The translations under genes were made by a program, and so were the position numbers. The notes under the pieces were generated by a model. The model ran no database searches and was not told the DNA's origin. It was given only the letters and a program-made list of their open reading frames with translations. Positions 44,885 through 53,075 of a stretch of 64,000 nt of DNA are shown here, in pieces (position 1 is the first letter of the stretch; each line of letters begins with the position of its first letter). This DNA comes from Bacteroidales bacterium UBA5287 (GTDB lineage Bacteria; Bacteroidota; Bacteroidia; Bacteroidales; Dysgonomonadaceae): NCBI GenBank assembly GCA_002411345.1, contig DHSL01000050.1, positions 1-64,000 of the forward strand. The letters are read 5' to 3'.

Positions 44885-46990
44885 ATGCAAAAAAATAGAA
44901 AATATAAACAGTTGTCACAATTCATAGCAGCAGTAGCAATTATGTTATTGATGGTAGTCGGGTTTACCTCATGCGATAAAAGTGATACAGCAGACGATAA
45001 AATTATTTTAAAATCGTTTGGTCCCTCTCCCGCTTTAAGGGGCGGAGAGCTTCGATTCATTGGAAACAATATGAATCAGGTAATAGCAGTTGTGATACCC
45101 GGAACTGCAGAAATAACTTCTATCACTCCAGTGAACGACAGAGAGATAAAAATTATTATACCTCAAGATGCTATGCCGGGAAAAGTGGTGCTGAAAACTC
45201 CTCAGGGGGATATAACAACCATGACTATGCTTACTTATGAAGAACCTATCATCATAAGTAGTGTGACGACAGGGAATTTAAAAGTGGGTGATGTACTTAC
45301 AATTGAAGGTGATTATCTGAATCTTATCAAAGAAGTTATTTTCTTTGACGGAGTGGTTGTTCCACAAACAGCTTTTGTTAGTCAAACACGCAAGAAACTG
45401 GAAGTGAAAGTGCCTGCGGAAGCACAAACAGGGAAAATCAGAATTTCCAATGGGGCAGAAATTCCTATTGAGGTGTATTCTACAACGGATGTAAATATTG
45501 TTCTTCCTACTTTTACCTCTTTTGCACCTACAACAATAAAAGCGGGGAATAACTTGACAATAACTGGTAAAGATATGAACCTGATTGCTTCTATTGTTTT
45601 TGGCGGGGACAAAAAAATGACCACGTTTACGGTTAATCAGAGTTTTACTACAATTACTGTTGCTGTGCCTACAGATGCAAAAGATGGTACAATTAAACTG
45701 ATCGCTAAATCGGGTGTGGAAATTGTAAATGCTACTCCTCTCACAATGCTAATGCCTACAGAGTTAGCAGTATCTCCGTTGACGGTAAAGAATGGAAAAA
45801 CGCTGACCATTACAGGAAAAGATCTGGATTTAGTGTCAGAAATAAAGATTGGTGATTTGGTTGCTGCAATTACTTCTAAAACTGCAACAGAAATAAAACT
45901 GACTGTGCCTGATAAAGCTACGGCTAACAAAGGGGTGCTCACAACATTATCGACTAAATCTGTTGAAACACCTGCTTTTGATTATGTGAAACCTGTAATT
46001 GCTTCGTTTAATCCGACTACTATCATGGCGGGAAACGATATAACAATTACGGGAACGGATCTTGACTTGGTGAGGGAAGTTAAATTTAACTCGGTTTCGG
46101 AAAATGTGAAAATAACGCCGACTTCTGAAACGTCTTTTATGGTTACTGTTCCTCCTACAGCCACCACGGGGAAAATCACATTGATAACGGTGAATGGCAC
46201 ACAAGTGGAATCTGTGGATATTCTGACTGTTACAGCTGCGGATATTCCGGTAATTACTAATATGGTATCGGCTATAAAACCGGGGCAATTACTAACAATT
46301 AACGGAACAAAACTAAATCTGGTGGAATCAGTGATTTTTGCTGACAATGTAAAAGCTACTCAATATGGTACACGCTCGGCGACTTTACTGGAGGTGTATG
46401 TTCCTGAAAATGCAAAGAAGGGGGCGGTTACCATGAAACTGGTTACTTTTAACGGTAAAGAAGTGCTGGCAAACATCTCTATTCAAGGAACTGATCCGGT
46501 CGTTGATCCGGCATTAATGATTTTCGACTTCGAAAATGGATTGGCAAATGATGGTAGATGGAATGGCGTAGGTGGTGAGGGAAATCCAACTGATGCTGTT
46601 TCGGGAAAATATTATGAAATTACAGCGGCTAACTGGAATGGTGGCTACTGGTGGTTCGCAGAAAACTGGATGACTCATCCTTCTGTAACAAAATCTGATC
46701 ATGTGCTAAAAATGGATGTTCGCCTGCGTGTTGATATTCCTGCAACTAATGCTGAAATCAGAATGATGCTGGGTGGCAAAGTTGTGAACTTTATGCCTTA
46801 TCTGCTCGTAGGGGCCAACTGGAGCACTGGAGGTGAATGGAAAACTATTACAATTCCGCTCTCGGCTTGGGGTGATTTAGCTGATCCAACACCTTCAAAA
46901 GGGGGTGAATGGGGAATTGCAACGTGGGTTAGCAGCTCTAATTTCACTGGATTCTGTATTGATAATATTAGATACGAAAAAATTAAGTAA
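44885..46990 (+). CDS. surface glycan-binding lipoprotein with six TIG repeats
   Basis: This is a longer paralogue of the previous gene (701 residues). After a lipoprotein signal (GFTSC) come six TIG/Ig-like repeats of about 80-85 residues; repeats 2-6 carry variants of KAGNNLTITGKDMNLI-type text (VGDVLTIEGDYLNLI, NGKTLTITGKDLDLV, AGNDITITGTDLDLV, PGQLLTINGTKLNLV). The last about 180 residues are a binding domain rich in Trp (GGYWWFAENW, GFCIDNIRYEKI), related to that of the shorter paralogue. The repeats probably form a stalk holding the binding domain away from the membrane. A hairpin follows the gene. Confidence 0.88.
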   Translation: MQKNRKYKQLSQFIAAVAIMLLMVVGFTSCDKSDTADDKIILKSFGPSPALRGGELRFIGNNMNQVIAVVIPGTAEITSITPVNDREIKIIIPQDAMPGKVVLKTPQGDITTMTMLTYEEPIIISSVTTGNLKVGDVLTIEGDYLNLIKEVIFFDGVVVPQTAFVSQTRKKLEVKVPAEAQTGKIRISNGAEIPIEVYSTTDVNIVLPTFTSFAPTTIKAGNNLTITGKDMNLIASIVFGGDKKMTTFTVNQSFTTITVAVPTDAKDGTIKLIAKSGVEIVNATPLTMLMPTELAVSPLTVKNGKTLTITGKDLDLVSEIKIGDLVAAITSKTATEIKLTVPDKATANKGVLTTLSTKSVETPAFDYVKPVIASFNPTTIMAGNDITITGTDLDLVREVKFNSVSENVKITPTSETSFMVTVPPTATTGKITLITVNGTQVESVDILTVTAADIPVITNMVSAIKPGQLLTINGTKLNLVESVIFADNVKATQYGTRSATLLEVYVPENAKKGAVTMKLVTFNGKEVLANISIQGTDPVVDPALMIFDFENGLANDGRWNGVGGEGNPTDAVSGKYYEITAANWNGGYWWFAENWMTHPSVTKSDHVLKMDVRLRVDIPATNAEIRMMLGGKVVNFMPYLLVGANWSTGGEWKTITIPLSAWGDLADPTPSKGGEWGIATWVSSSNFTGFCIDNIRYEKIK

Positions 46991-46994
46991 CAGG

Positions 46995-47022
46995 AATGGA
47001 GGGGATTTCTATCCCCTCCATT
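46995..47022 (+). terminator. 12-bp perfect hairpin between SGBP and GH26 genes
   Basis: AATGGAGGGGAT (46995-47006) pairs with ATCCCCTCCATT (47011-47022) around a TTCT loop, 4 bp after the stop codon. The following bases are AT-rich (TAATAAATAAT) but not a T-run. It may be a partial terminator or an RNA-stability element that lowers GH26 expression relative to susC-susD. Confidence 0.5.
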
Positions 47023-47101
47023 TAATAAATAATTAAATTAAAGTGACGGTTTGACACGTTAAAATCAAGTTAGTAATATCTTCCTGTTAACATATAAATA
47101 T

Positions 47102-48526
47102 ATGATGCATAATAATGACTTAAAAGAATGTACGACAACAGGTTTGCTTTTTTTATTATTGTTGTTTTCCTGCTCTTCCGGTAATAACCCGGATGATAAT
47201 GGCGTGAAAAAGGCTCCGGAACTGGTATTCTCATACCCTGCGGATGGAGCTGCTAATTGGGTGACGGACCAAACGACTTTGTCATTTAGATTTAATCAGG
47301 ATATTACGCTTGTTTCTCCACATAATATTACACTGAATGGCTTTGAGGTTAACGATGCTTCTACGGATGGAAAAGAACTGAAATTAAATGTAATACTGGA
47401 AAAAGGAACTACTTACACGCTTATCATTCCAAATGATATAATTAAAGGGGTTTACGGTTTGTATGCTTCAAGAATTCAAATAACTTTTAAAACTGGGGGT
47501 AAAAAAGAACAGGTCATCAAGACTAATTTGGTCGTGCCTAATCCGACCAAAGAAGTGAAAAATGTTTATAACTTTTTAAGGGACAACTATGGTAAATCAT
47601 TGATTTCAGGCACAATGGCTAACGTGAGCTGGAACATTAACGAAGCGGAATGGGTTTTTAAGCATACGGGAAAATATCCGGCACTAAACTGTTTCGATTT
47701 TATTTTTCATCATTATTCACCAAACAACTGGATTGATTATAACAATACTGAAGTTGTGGAAAACTGGTGGAACAATAATGGTTTGGTGGCGGCAATGTGG
47801 CACTGGAACGTACCGGCTAACAGTGGAATCGAAAATGCTGCAAGTTTTTATTACGGACCTGAACCTGAAAAAACATTGTTCGATGTTAACAAAATATCGG
47901 ACACTAATTCGGCTGAATATAAATTGATGATCAAAGATATTGACGAGGTGGCAGGGTATCTGAAACTTCTGAAAAACAAGAATATACCGGTAATATGGCG
48001 ACCGCTGCATGAGGCTGCCGGAAACACAAATAGTTACCCTGGGGGAACGGCATGGTTTTGGTGGGGGGCTAAAGGGGCTGCTCCGTTCAAAGCACTCTGG
48101 AAATTGATGTACGAAAGAATGACTAATATACATCAATTAAACAATCTAATTTGGGTATGGACTACTGAAAACAATGATCCGGATTGGTATCCGGGTGATG
48201 AATATGTAGATATAATTGGAAGGGATATCTATAACAAAACAACTCCATCACAGATTCAAGCTGAATTTGATAAGCTGGTTGAAAAATATCCTGATAAAAT
48301 AATCACACTGAGCGAATGTGGAAATGTACCGAACGTAACTGATCAATGGAACACCGGCTCAAAATGGTCGTGGTTTATGCCGTGGTACGATTTCGATAGG
48401 ACAGTGAATACTTCAAGCAGCGCTTTTTTAGAAACTTCACATGTTCATGCAAACATTGATTGGTGGAAAACTGCTTTCACTAACCCAATCGTTATTTCAC
48501 GTGATGAAATGCCAAATTTAAAATAA
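47102..48526 (+). CDS. GH26 endo-beta-mannanase lipoprotein
   Basis: This surface enzyme cleaves beta-1,4-mannan. The 474 residues have a lipoprotein signal (LLFSC, Cys24), an Ig-like Big_5 domain (about 40-132; PADGAANWVTDQTTLSFRF), and the GH26 barrel (about 150-470). WRPLHEAAG holds the acid/base Glu304 and TLSECGNVP the nucleophile Glu405; VAAMWHWNVPAN and GRDIYNK are also family text. It follows the SGBP genes by 111 bp with an intervening hairpin. It is the only intact catalytic gene of this PUL in the window and supports mannan as the substrate. Confidence 0.92.
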   Translation: MMHNNDLKECTTTGLLFLLLLFSCSSGNNPDDNGVKKAPELVFSYPADGAANWVTDQTTLSFRFNQDITLVSPHNITLNGFEVNDASTDGKELKLNVILEKGTTYTLIIPNDIIKGVYGLYASRIQITFKTGGKKEQVIKTNLVVPNPTKEVKNVYNFLRDNYGKSLISGTMANVSWNINEAEWVFKHTGKYPALNCFDFIFHHYSPNNWIDYNNTEVVENWWNNNGLVAAMWHWNVPANSGIENAASFYYGPEPEKTLFDVNKISDTNSAEYKLMIKDIDEVAGYLKLLKNKNIPVIWRPLHEAAGNTNSYPGGTAWFWWGAKGAAPFKALWKLMYERMTNIHQLNNLIWVWTTENNDPDWYPGDEYVDIIGRDIYNKTTPSQIQAEFDKLVEKYPDKIITLSECGNVPNVTDQWNTGSKWSWFMPWYDFDRTVNTSSSAFLETSHVHANIDWWKTAFTNPIVISRDEMPNLK

Positions 48527-48540
48527 CTCCACCTCTTGTA

Positions 48541-48637
48541 TCGTCCTGAAATTTGTTTAATTTTGTTTTCATTGTCCTGTTTTAAATTTACATTTTGTAA
48601 AAACTATTTAAGGACAAGACAACCTATTTCAGGACGA
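48541..48637. repeat. nested inverted repeats
   Basis: The outer pair TCGTCCTGAAAT (48541-48552) and ATTTCAGGACGA (48626-48637) is perfect over 12 bp. Inside it TTGTCCT (48572-48578) pairs with AGGACAA (48611-48617). It lies just after the GH26 stop and directly before a GC-rich tandem repeat. Confidence 0.75.
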
Positions 48638-48643
48638 GACAGT

Positions 48644-48753
48644 CCGAGGATGCTCCGAGGATGGTCCGACTCACCTTCGAGGATGCTCCGAGGATGGTCC
48701 GACTCACCTCCGAGGATGCTCCGACGATGGTCCGACTCAGCTCCGACTATGAT
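48644..48753. repeat. GC-rich tandem repeat with 11-bp period inside 33-bp units
   Basis: Ten 11-mers run without a gap. Nine make three 33-bp units (starts 48644, 48677, 48710), each CCGAGGATGCT, CCGAGGATGGT, CCGACTCACCT with few changes; a tenth, CCGACTATGAT, follows. The block is far richer in GC than its surroundings. Frames open on both strands across it arise from the repeat and have no other support as genes. Confidence 0.85.
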
Positions 48754-49022
48754 CTCACTAAAATCCACTGCGATCTTTGTTAAATCCGTACCATTTTTGT
48801 ACGATTTTCTCATCCTATTCATACCTAATTCGCACCAAATTCATAACTCATTAACAACCTTCTCTCTCCTACTTCTTTCAAAAACCCAACTTCTTTTCAA
48901 CAAGAATATTGTTGATTGTTATTCATGAACTTTCTAATTATCAAAATAAAACGTAAATTTGTAGTCGAAAAGATTTTTCTTTTCTGTGTAACTTAGGCAA
49001 CCACATTAAAAACAGAGAGCTA
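48754..49022. other. intergenic region upstream of queC
   Basis: It contains no convincing gene. TAAATTTG (48954-48961) is an exact -7 box for queC. A perfect 7-bp stem with a TTTT loop, GAAAAGA (48967-48973) and TCTTTTC (48978-48984), falls at the predicted transcript start. I looked for a preQ1 riboswitch in the leader of about 55 nt and could not fit the known consensus. Confidence 0.4.
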
Positions 49023-49700
49023 ATGAGTAATTATAAAAATGAGGACGCCCTTGTGCTTTTTTCGGGCGGACAAGATTCGACAACTTGCCTCTATTGGGCA
49101 AAAAAACATTTTAGAAACGTTCATACATTGTGCTTTACTTACGGACAGCGACATACTCAAGAGGTAAAAAATGCTGAACGGATTGCAAAAATGGCGGATG
49201 TGACGTTTCAAATTCTTGACGCAAGCATCATCTCACATCTTGCGCCTAACTCGCTTACAGATCCTACTATCGTAATGGATGACGACAAACCTGCCGACTC
49301 CTACCCTAACACTTTTGTGCCGGGAAGGAATATGTTATTCCTAACTTTTGCGGCGACTATTGCTTATGCAAAATCAATTCGACACTTAGTTACGGGGGTT
49401 TCAGAAGCGGACTATAGCGGTTATCCGGATTGCAGAGATACTTTTATTCACTCGGTAAATGCTTCACTTAATCTGGCAATGGATAAACATTTCTTAATCC
49501 ATACTCCCCTGATGTGGAGAGACAAAAAACAGGTTTGGCAGCTTGCGGATAAACTGGGCGTTTTTGATCTTGTAAGAAACGAGACACTTACTTGCTACAA
49601 TGGAATAATTGCTGAGGGATGTGGACATTGCCCTGCATGCAAGCTTCGAAACAAAGGACTAAATGAATATTTAAATTCTCCAGAATATGCAAACAGATGA
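49023..49700 (+). CDS. queC: 7-cyano-7-deazaguanine synthase
   Basis: QueC makes preQ0 from carboxy-deazaguanine, ammonia and ATP in queuosine synthesis. The 225 residues have the PP-loop VLFSGGQDSTTCLYWA and the zinc cluster GCGHCPACKLRNKG. The length is normal. queF overlaps its end by 14 nt. queD and queE are not nearby. Confidence 0.95.
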   Translation: MSNYKNEDALVLFSGGQDSTTCLYWAKKHFRNVHTLCFTYGQRHTQEVKNAERIAKMADVTFQILDASIISHLAPNSLTDPTIVMDDDKPADSYPNTFVPGRNMLFLTFAATIAYAKSIRHLVTGVSEADYSGYPDCRDTFIHSVNASLNLAMDKHFLIHTPLMWRDKKQVWQLADKLGVFDLVRNETLTCYNGIIAEGCGHCPACKLRNKGLNEYLNSPEYANR

Positions 49701-50145
49701 TTTAACTTTATTGGGTAAAAAAACTGAATATAAACAAGATTATGCTCCTGAAGTATTGGAAGCATTTGAAAACAAACATCAAAATAACGATTATTGGGTG
49801 ACTTTCGATTGCCCGGAGTTTACAAGTCTTTGCCCTATCACGGGACAACCGGATTATGCGACAATCAGAATTGACTATATTCCAAAAGTTAAAATGGTCG
49901 AAAGCAAAAGCTTGAAATTATATCTTTTTAGCTTCAGAAACCATGGGGCTTTTCATGAGGATTGCGTAAATATCATTATGAAGGATCTTATTAATCTAAT
50001 GGATCCCAAATATATAGAGGTGACTGGAATCTTTACACCTCGTGGGGGTATAAGCATTTATCCTTATGCTAATTATGGTGAGAAGGGTTCAAAATACGAA
50101 AAATTAGCTGAAGAGAGATTATTTAATCATTCATTTCCATTATAA
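49687..50145 (+). CDS. queF: NADPH-dependent 7-cyano-7-deazaguanine reductase
   Basis: QueF reduces preQ0 to preQ1, the next step after QueC. The 152 residues are of the short, unimodular type; FTSLCPITGQPDYATI has the catalytic Cys, SKSLKLYLFSFRNHGAFHE the QueF motif (written in part as ESKSLKLYLFSFRNHG). It overlaps queC by 14 nt, so the two are translationally coupled. Confidence 0.95.
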   Translation: MQTDDLTLLGKKTEYKQDYAPEVLEAFENKHQNNDYWVTFDCPEFTSLCPITGQPDYATIRIDYIPKVKMVESKSLKLYLFSFRNHGAFHEDCVNIIMKDLINLMDPKYIEVTGIFTPRGGISIYPYANYGEKGSKYEKLAEERLFNHSFPL

Positions 50146-50157
50146 AATACTGATACT

Positions 50158-50931
50158 ATGAAAAATAAATCGCGCCGAGAGTTTTTACGCTCTTCTATTT
50201 TGATAGGAGCTGCTACTGCAATGTCTCCAAATGTTATATTTGGAAATATTTCTTCTGAAATAAATGAATCACCCCTGAAAAACAGGAAAATTCTCTTTGT
50301 GTGGGGCGGATGGGAAGGACATGAACCAAAACAATCAGTCGATGTCTTTGTCCCATGGCTCAAATCTGAAGGGGCAAACGTTGTCATTTCTGATTCCCTG
50401 GATAGTTATCTGGACAAGGATTTGATGAATTCTCTTGATCTCATCATTCAAACTTGGACAATGGGAAAACTGACTCCGGAACAGGAAAAAGGGTTGCTCG
50501 ACGCGGTGATAAATGGTTGCGGATTCGCTGGTTGGCACGGTGGAATTGGTGATTCTTTTCGAGAAAACACCGAGTATCAGTTCATGGTTGGTGGACAATG
50601 GGTGGCTCACCCGGGTGGCGTGATTGATTATCGGGTAAACATCACTGATCATAATGATGATGTCACTAAAGGTCTTAACGACTTTAATATTCATTCAGAA
50701 CAGTATTATTTACATGTGGACCCAAACATAAAGGTTCTTGCTACTACGACTTTTTCAGGTGATTACTCTCCTTGGATTAATGGCAGCAAGGTTCCTGTTG
50801 TATGGAAAAAAGAATACGGAAAGGGACGGGTCTTCTACTCTTCTTTAGGACATACAATGCAAGATTTCAAAATCCCTGAGGTTCTCGAGATACAAAAAAG
50901 AGGAATAAAATGGGCGTTGAAGAATAAATGA
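50158..50931 (+). CDS. ThuA-like domain protein with Tat signal
   Basis: ThuA proteins have a glutamine-amidotransferase-like fold and often occur with Gfo/Idh oxidoreductases in sugar catabolism; their reaction is not settled. The 257 residues start with a twin-arginine signal (SRREFLRSS) and so are folded before export. GWHGGIGDSFRENTEYQFMVGG, given in part as GWHGGIGDSFREN, together with HSEQYYLHVDP and GRVFYSSLGHT, is ThuA-typical. It is 12 bp after queF but unrelated in function. Confidence 0.85.
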   Translation: MKNKSRREFLRSSILIGAATAMSPNVIFGNISSEINESPLKNRKILFVWGGWEGHEPKQSVDVFVPWLKSEGANVVISDSLDSYLDKDLMNSLDLIIQTWTMGKLTPEQEKGLLDAVINGCGFAGWHGGIGDSFRENTEYQFMVGGQWVAHPGGVIDYRVNITDHNDDVTKGLNDFNIHSEQYYLHVDPNIKVLATTTFSGDYSPWINGSKVPVVWKKEYGKGRVFYSSLGHTMQDFKIPEVLEIQKRGIKWALKNK

Positions 50932-50956
50932 AGATAAAGAACGTTTACTGATATCT

Positions 50957-51748
50957 TTATTCTTTCAATTCATAGAATCGCACCCAGTCGATTTCCATCT
51001 GAACGGGAAGGTCTTTTGGATCAACGGCTCCAACCCAACTCCCACCAAGTTGCATGTCAATGAGTAGATAAAATTCATCTTCATCAAATGGAAATTGACC
51101 TTCTTTATCGGTTTGAATACGAGGATAGGTCAATGTTTGTTTACCGTTTACAAAAAAGACTAAACTATCGGGATACTTTTCAACTGCATATATATTATAT
51201 TCGTTAGGATCTATTGCTCCTGTCGAACTGGTTTTGGGATTGTCTTTTATCCCTAAAACATGAGTATAACTTGAATGTACGGTCTGATATACTTTGTCTT
51301 CAAAGCTTAATCGTTCCATAATATCAATTTCTCCGCCTTTTGGCCATTGACCATGAGCGGGCAACATCCAAAATGCTGGCCATGCTCCCTTTGCTCCTTG
51401 CAATTTTGCGCGAATTTCTAATCTTCCAAAACCAAAGGTCTTTTTATCTTTTGTAAATACACCGCCGGTTATATATGGAGCTGTGTCATTGGGCAATACA
51501 ACATTCTGTATACCACGAAGTACAAGATTACCATCTTCAATATCATATAGTGAATCGTAATCGCTCATATAATTATTCCAGTCGCTTCTTCCTCGGGGTA
51601 TTTTAGACCAAACGGATTCATTTAATGTGCTTTCATCAAAGTTCTCTTCCCATGTAAGTTTCCAACGGCGACTATTTTCATCTTCTGAACAATACATAAA
51701 AGAAAATGACATTAGTATCACAAATAAAAGAAGTATCTTGTTTTCCAT
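50957..51748 (-). CDS. GH16 lipoprotein (laminarinase-type beta-glucanase)
   Basis: This predicted periplasmic or surface endo-glucanase has 263 residues from ATG 51748 (MENKILLLFVILMSFSFMYC, lipid Cys20). KLTWEENFDESTLNESVW is the GH16 opening, GAWPAFWMLP precedes the catalytic site, and EIDIME (Glu140, Asp142, Glu145) is the laminarinase-type motif. A 45-residue in-frame extension upstream (from 51883) overlaps the divergent gene and hides the signal, so it is rejected. A -7 box (TATATTTG, minus strand, 51790-51783) supports this start. Confidence 0.9.
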   Translation of the reverse strand: MENKILLLFVILMSFSFMYCSEDENSRRWKLTWEENFDESTLNESVWSKIPRGRSDWNNYMSDYDSLYDIEDGNLVLRGIQNVVLPNDTAPYITGGVFTKDKKTFGFGRLEIRAKLQGAKGAWPAFWMLPAHGQWPKGGEIDIMERLSFEDKVYQTVHSSYTHVLGIKDNPKTSSTGAIDPNEYNIYAVEKYPDSLVFFVNGKQTLTYPRIQTDKEGQFPFDEDEFYLLIDMQLGGSWVGAVDPKDLPVQMEIDWVRFYELKE

Positions 51749-51782
51749 AATCGATAATTTGCTATTTTGACTTATAAACAAG

Positions 51783-51833
51783 CAAATATACAAAACATAT
51801 CCTCTATCAACAAACATATTTTTACTACCTTTG
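51783..51833. promoter_or_regulatory. divergent promoters of the GH16 and aminotransferase genes
   Basis: On the minus strand TATATTTG (51790-51783), 35 bp before the GH16 ATG; on the plus strand TACCTTTG (51826-51833), 40 bp before the aminotransferase ATG. Both are exact -7 boxes; the -33 elements are weak. Confidence 0.5.
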
Positions 51834-51872
51834 CTTTTGAAAATATTGGTTATTAAAGAGAACAAAAAATAT

Positions 51873-53069
51873 ATGCCGGACATATCAGAAAGAGGTAAAT
51901 TAATGCCTGCATCTCCAATTAGAAAACTTGCTCCATTATCGGATGCAGCAAAAGCAAAAGGAACAAAGGTTTATCATCTAAACATAGGACAACCGGATCT
52001 GCCTACTCCGGAAAAAGCATTGGAGGCAATAAGACAAATTGATCGTAAAACTTTGGAATATAGCCCAAGTGACGGTTATAGATTCTACAGGGAAAATCTT
52101 GTAAAATACTACAACTCTTACAATATTGATCTGTCACCTGATAATATAATAATTACTACGGGTGGATCAGAGGCGGTATTGTTTTCTTTTTTGGCATGCC
52201 TTAATCCGGGTGACGAAATAATCATTCCTGAACCGGCTTATGCAAATTACATGGCTTTTGCTGTCTCTGCCGGTGCTGTGATAAAAACAGTGCCTTCAAC
52301 ATTTGAAACTGGTTTTGCTTTGCCTCCAATCTCCAAATTTGAAGAGCTTATCAATGAACGTACAAAAGGTATTTTGATTTGTAACCCGAATAATCCAACC
52401 GGATATGTTTATACAGCCGAAGAGATGGAGAAAATTCGCTTACTTGTCAAGAAATATAATTTATTCTTGTTCTCTGATGAGGTTTATCGTGAATTTATTT
52501 ATAATGATATGCCTTATGTTTCGGCTTGTCACCTCAAAAAAATTGAAGATAATGTTGTACTGATCGACTCGGTTTCAAAAAGATATAGCGAATGCGGAAT
52601 TAGAATTGGGGCATTGATTACAAAGAATAAAAAAATTCATGATACAGTGATGAAGTTTTGCCAGGCGCGACTAAGCCCTCCTTTGATTGGACAAATAGCC
52701 GCAAATGCTTCGTTGGACGAAGGTGAACTTTATATGCAATCAAATTTTAATGAATATTTGAATAGAAGAAACTATCTTTTGGAGCGCCTAAACAAAATAC
52801 CGGGCGTTTCCTCTCCTGTTCCAATGGGTGCTTTCTATACTCTTGCCAAACTTCCTGTGGAGGATGCTGAAGATTTTTGCGCATGGTGCTTATCTGATTT
52901 TCAATATGAAGGAAAGACAATTTTCATGGCGCCTGCATCTGGATTTTATGTTACTCCGGGATTAGGTCGCAACGAAGTGCGTATCGCTTATGTCTTAAAC
53001 ATTAATGATTTAGATATTGCCATGACATTACTGGAGAAAGCATTGGCAGAATATAAAGAAAGAAAATAA
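51873..53069 (+). CDS. class I/II pyridoxal-phosphate aminotransferase (aspartate-type)
   Basis: From ATG 51873 (MPDISERGKLMPASP) this has 398 residues. Motifs of the AspC-like group are LNIGQPDLPTPE, VLFSFLACLNPGDEI, ICNPNNPTGYVYT, FLFSDEVYREF and LIDSVSKRYSECGIRIG with the PLP Lys. The usual reaction is transfer of an amino group from aspartate or a similar donor. An upstream in-frame ATG at 51831 overlaps the -7 box and is unlikely. The next gene follows after 6 bp. Confidence 0.92.
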   Translation: MPDISERGKLMPASPIRKLAPLSDAAKAKGTKVYHLNIGQPDLPTPEKALEAIRQIDRKTLEYSPSDGYRFYRENLVKYYNSYNIDLSPDNIIITTGGSEAVLFSFLACLNPGDEIIIPEPAYANYMAFAVSAGAVIKTVPSTFETGFALPPISKFEELINERTKGILICNPNNPTGYVYTAEEMEKIRLLVKKYNLFLFSDEVYREFIYNDMPYVSACHLKKIEDNVVLIDSVSKRYSECGIRIGALITKNKKIHDTVMKFCQARLSPPLIGQIAANASLDEGELYMQSNFNEYLNRRNYLLERLNKIPGVSSPVPMGAFYTLAKLPVEDAEDFCAWCLSDFQYEGKTIFMAPASGFYVTPGLGRNEVRIAYVLNINDLDIAMTLLEKALAEYKERK

Positions 53070-53075
53070 GAAAGA

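Noticed and set aside
45382..46347. Long antisense frames across the six-TIG gene
   Set aside because: They are shadows of a repetitive, Thr- and Lys-rich coding sequence; the sense gene has a signal peptide and clear domains.
48536..48928. 130-codon frame with PRMLRGWSDS-type repeats
   Set aside because: The 33-bp DNA repeat is a multiple of three and opens frames on both strands. No signal, promoter or homology supports a protein.
48962..49022. preQ1 riboswitch before queC
   Set aside because: The leader of about 55 nt cannot be fitted to the preQ1-I stem and A-rich tail consensus. Only a simple 7-bp hairpin is visible.
50934..50960. Convergent terminator between the ThuA and GH16 genes
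   Set aside because: ATAAAGA and TCTTTAT can pair over only 7 AT-rich bases with a 13-base loop and overlap the GH16 stop; too weak to call.
51749..51883. N-terminal extension of the GH16 gene
   Set aside because: It overlaps the divergent aminotransferase gene start and both promoters, and buries a perfect lipoprotein signal.
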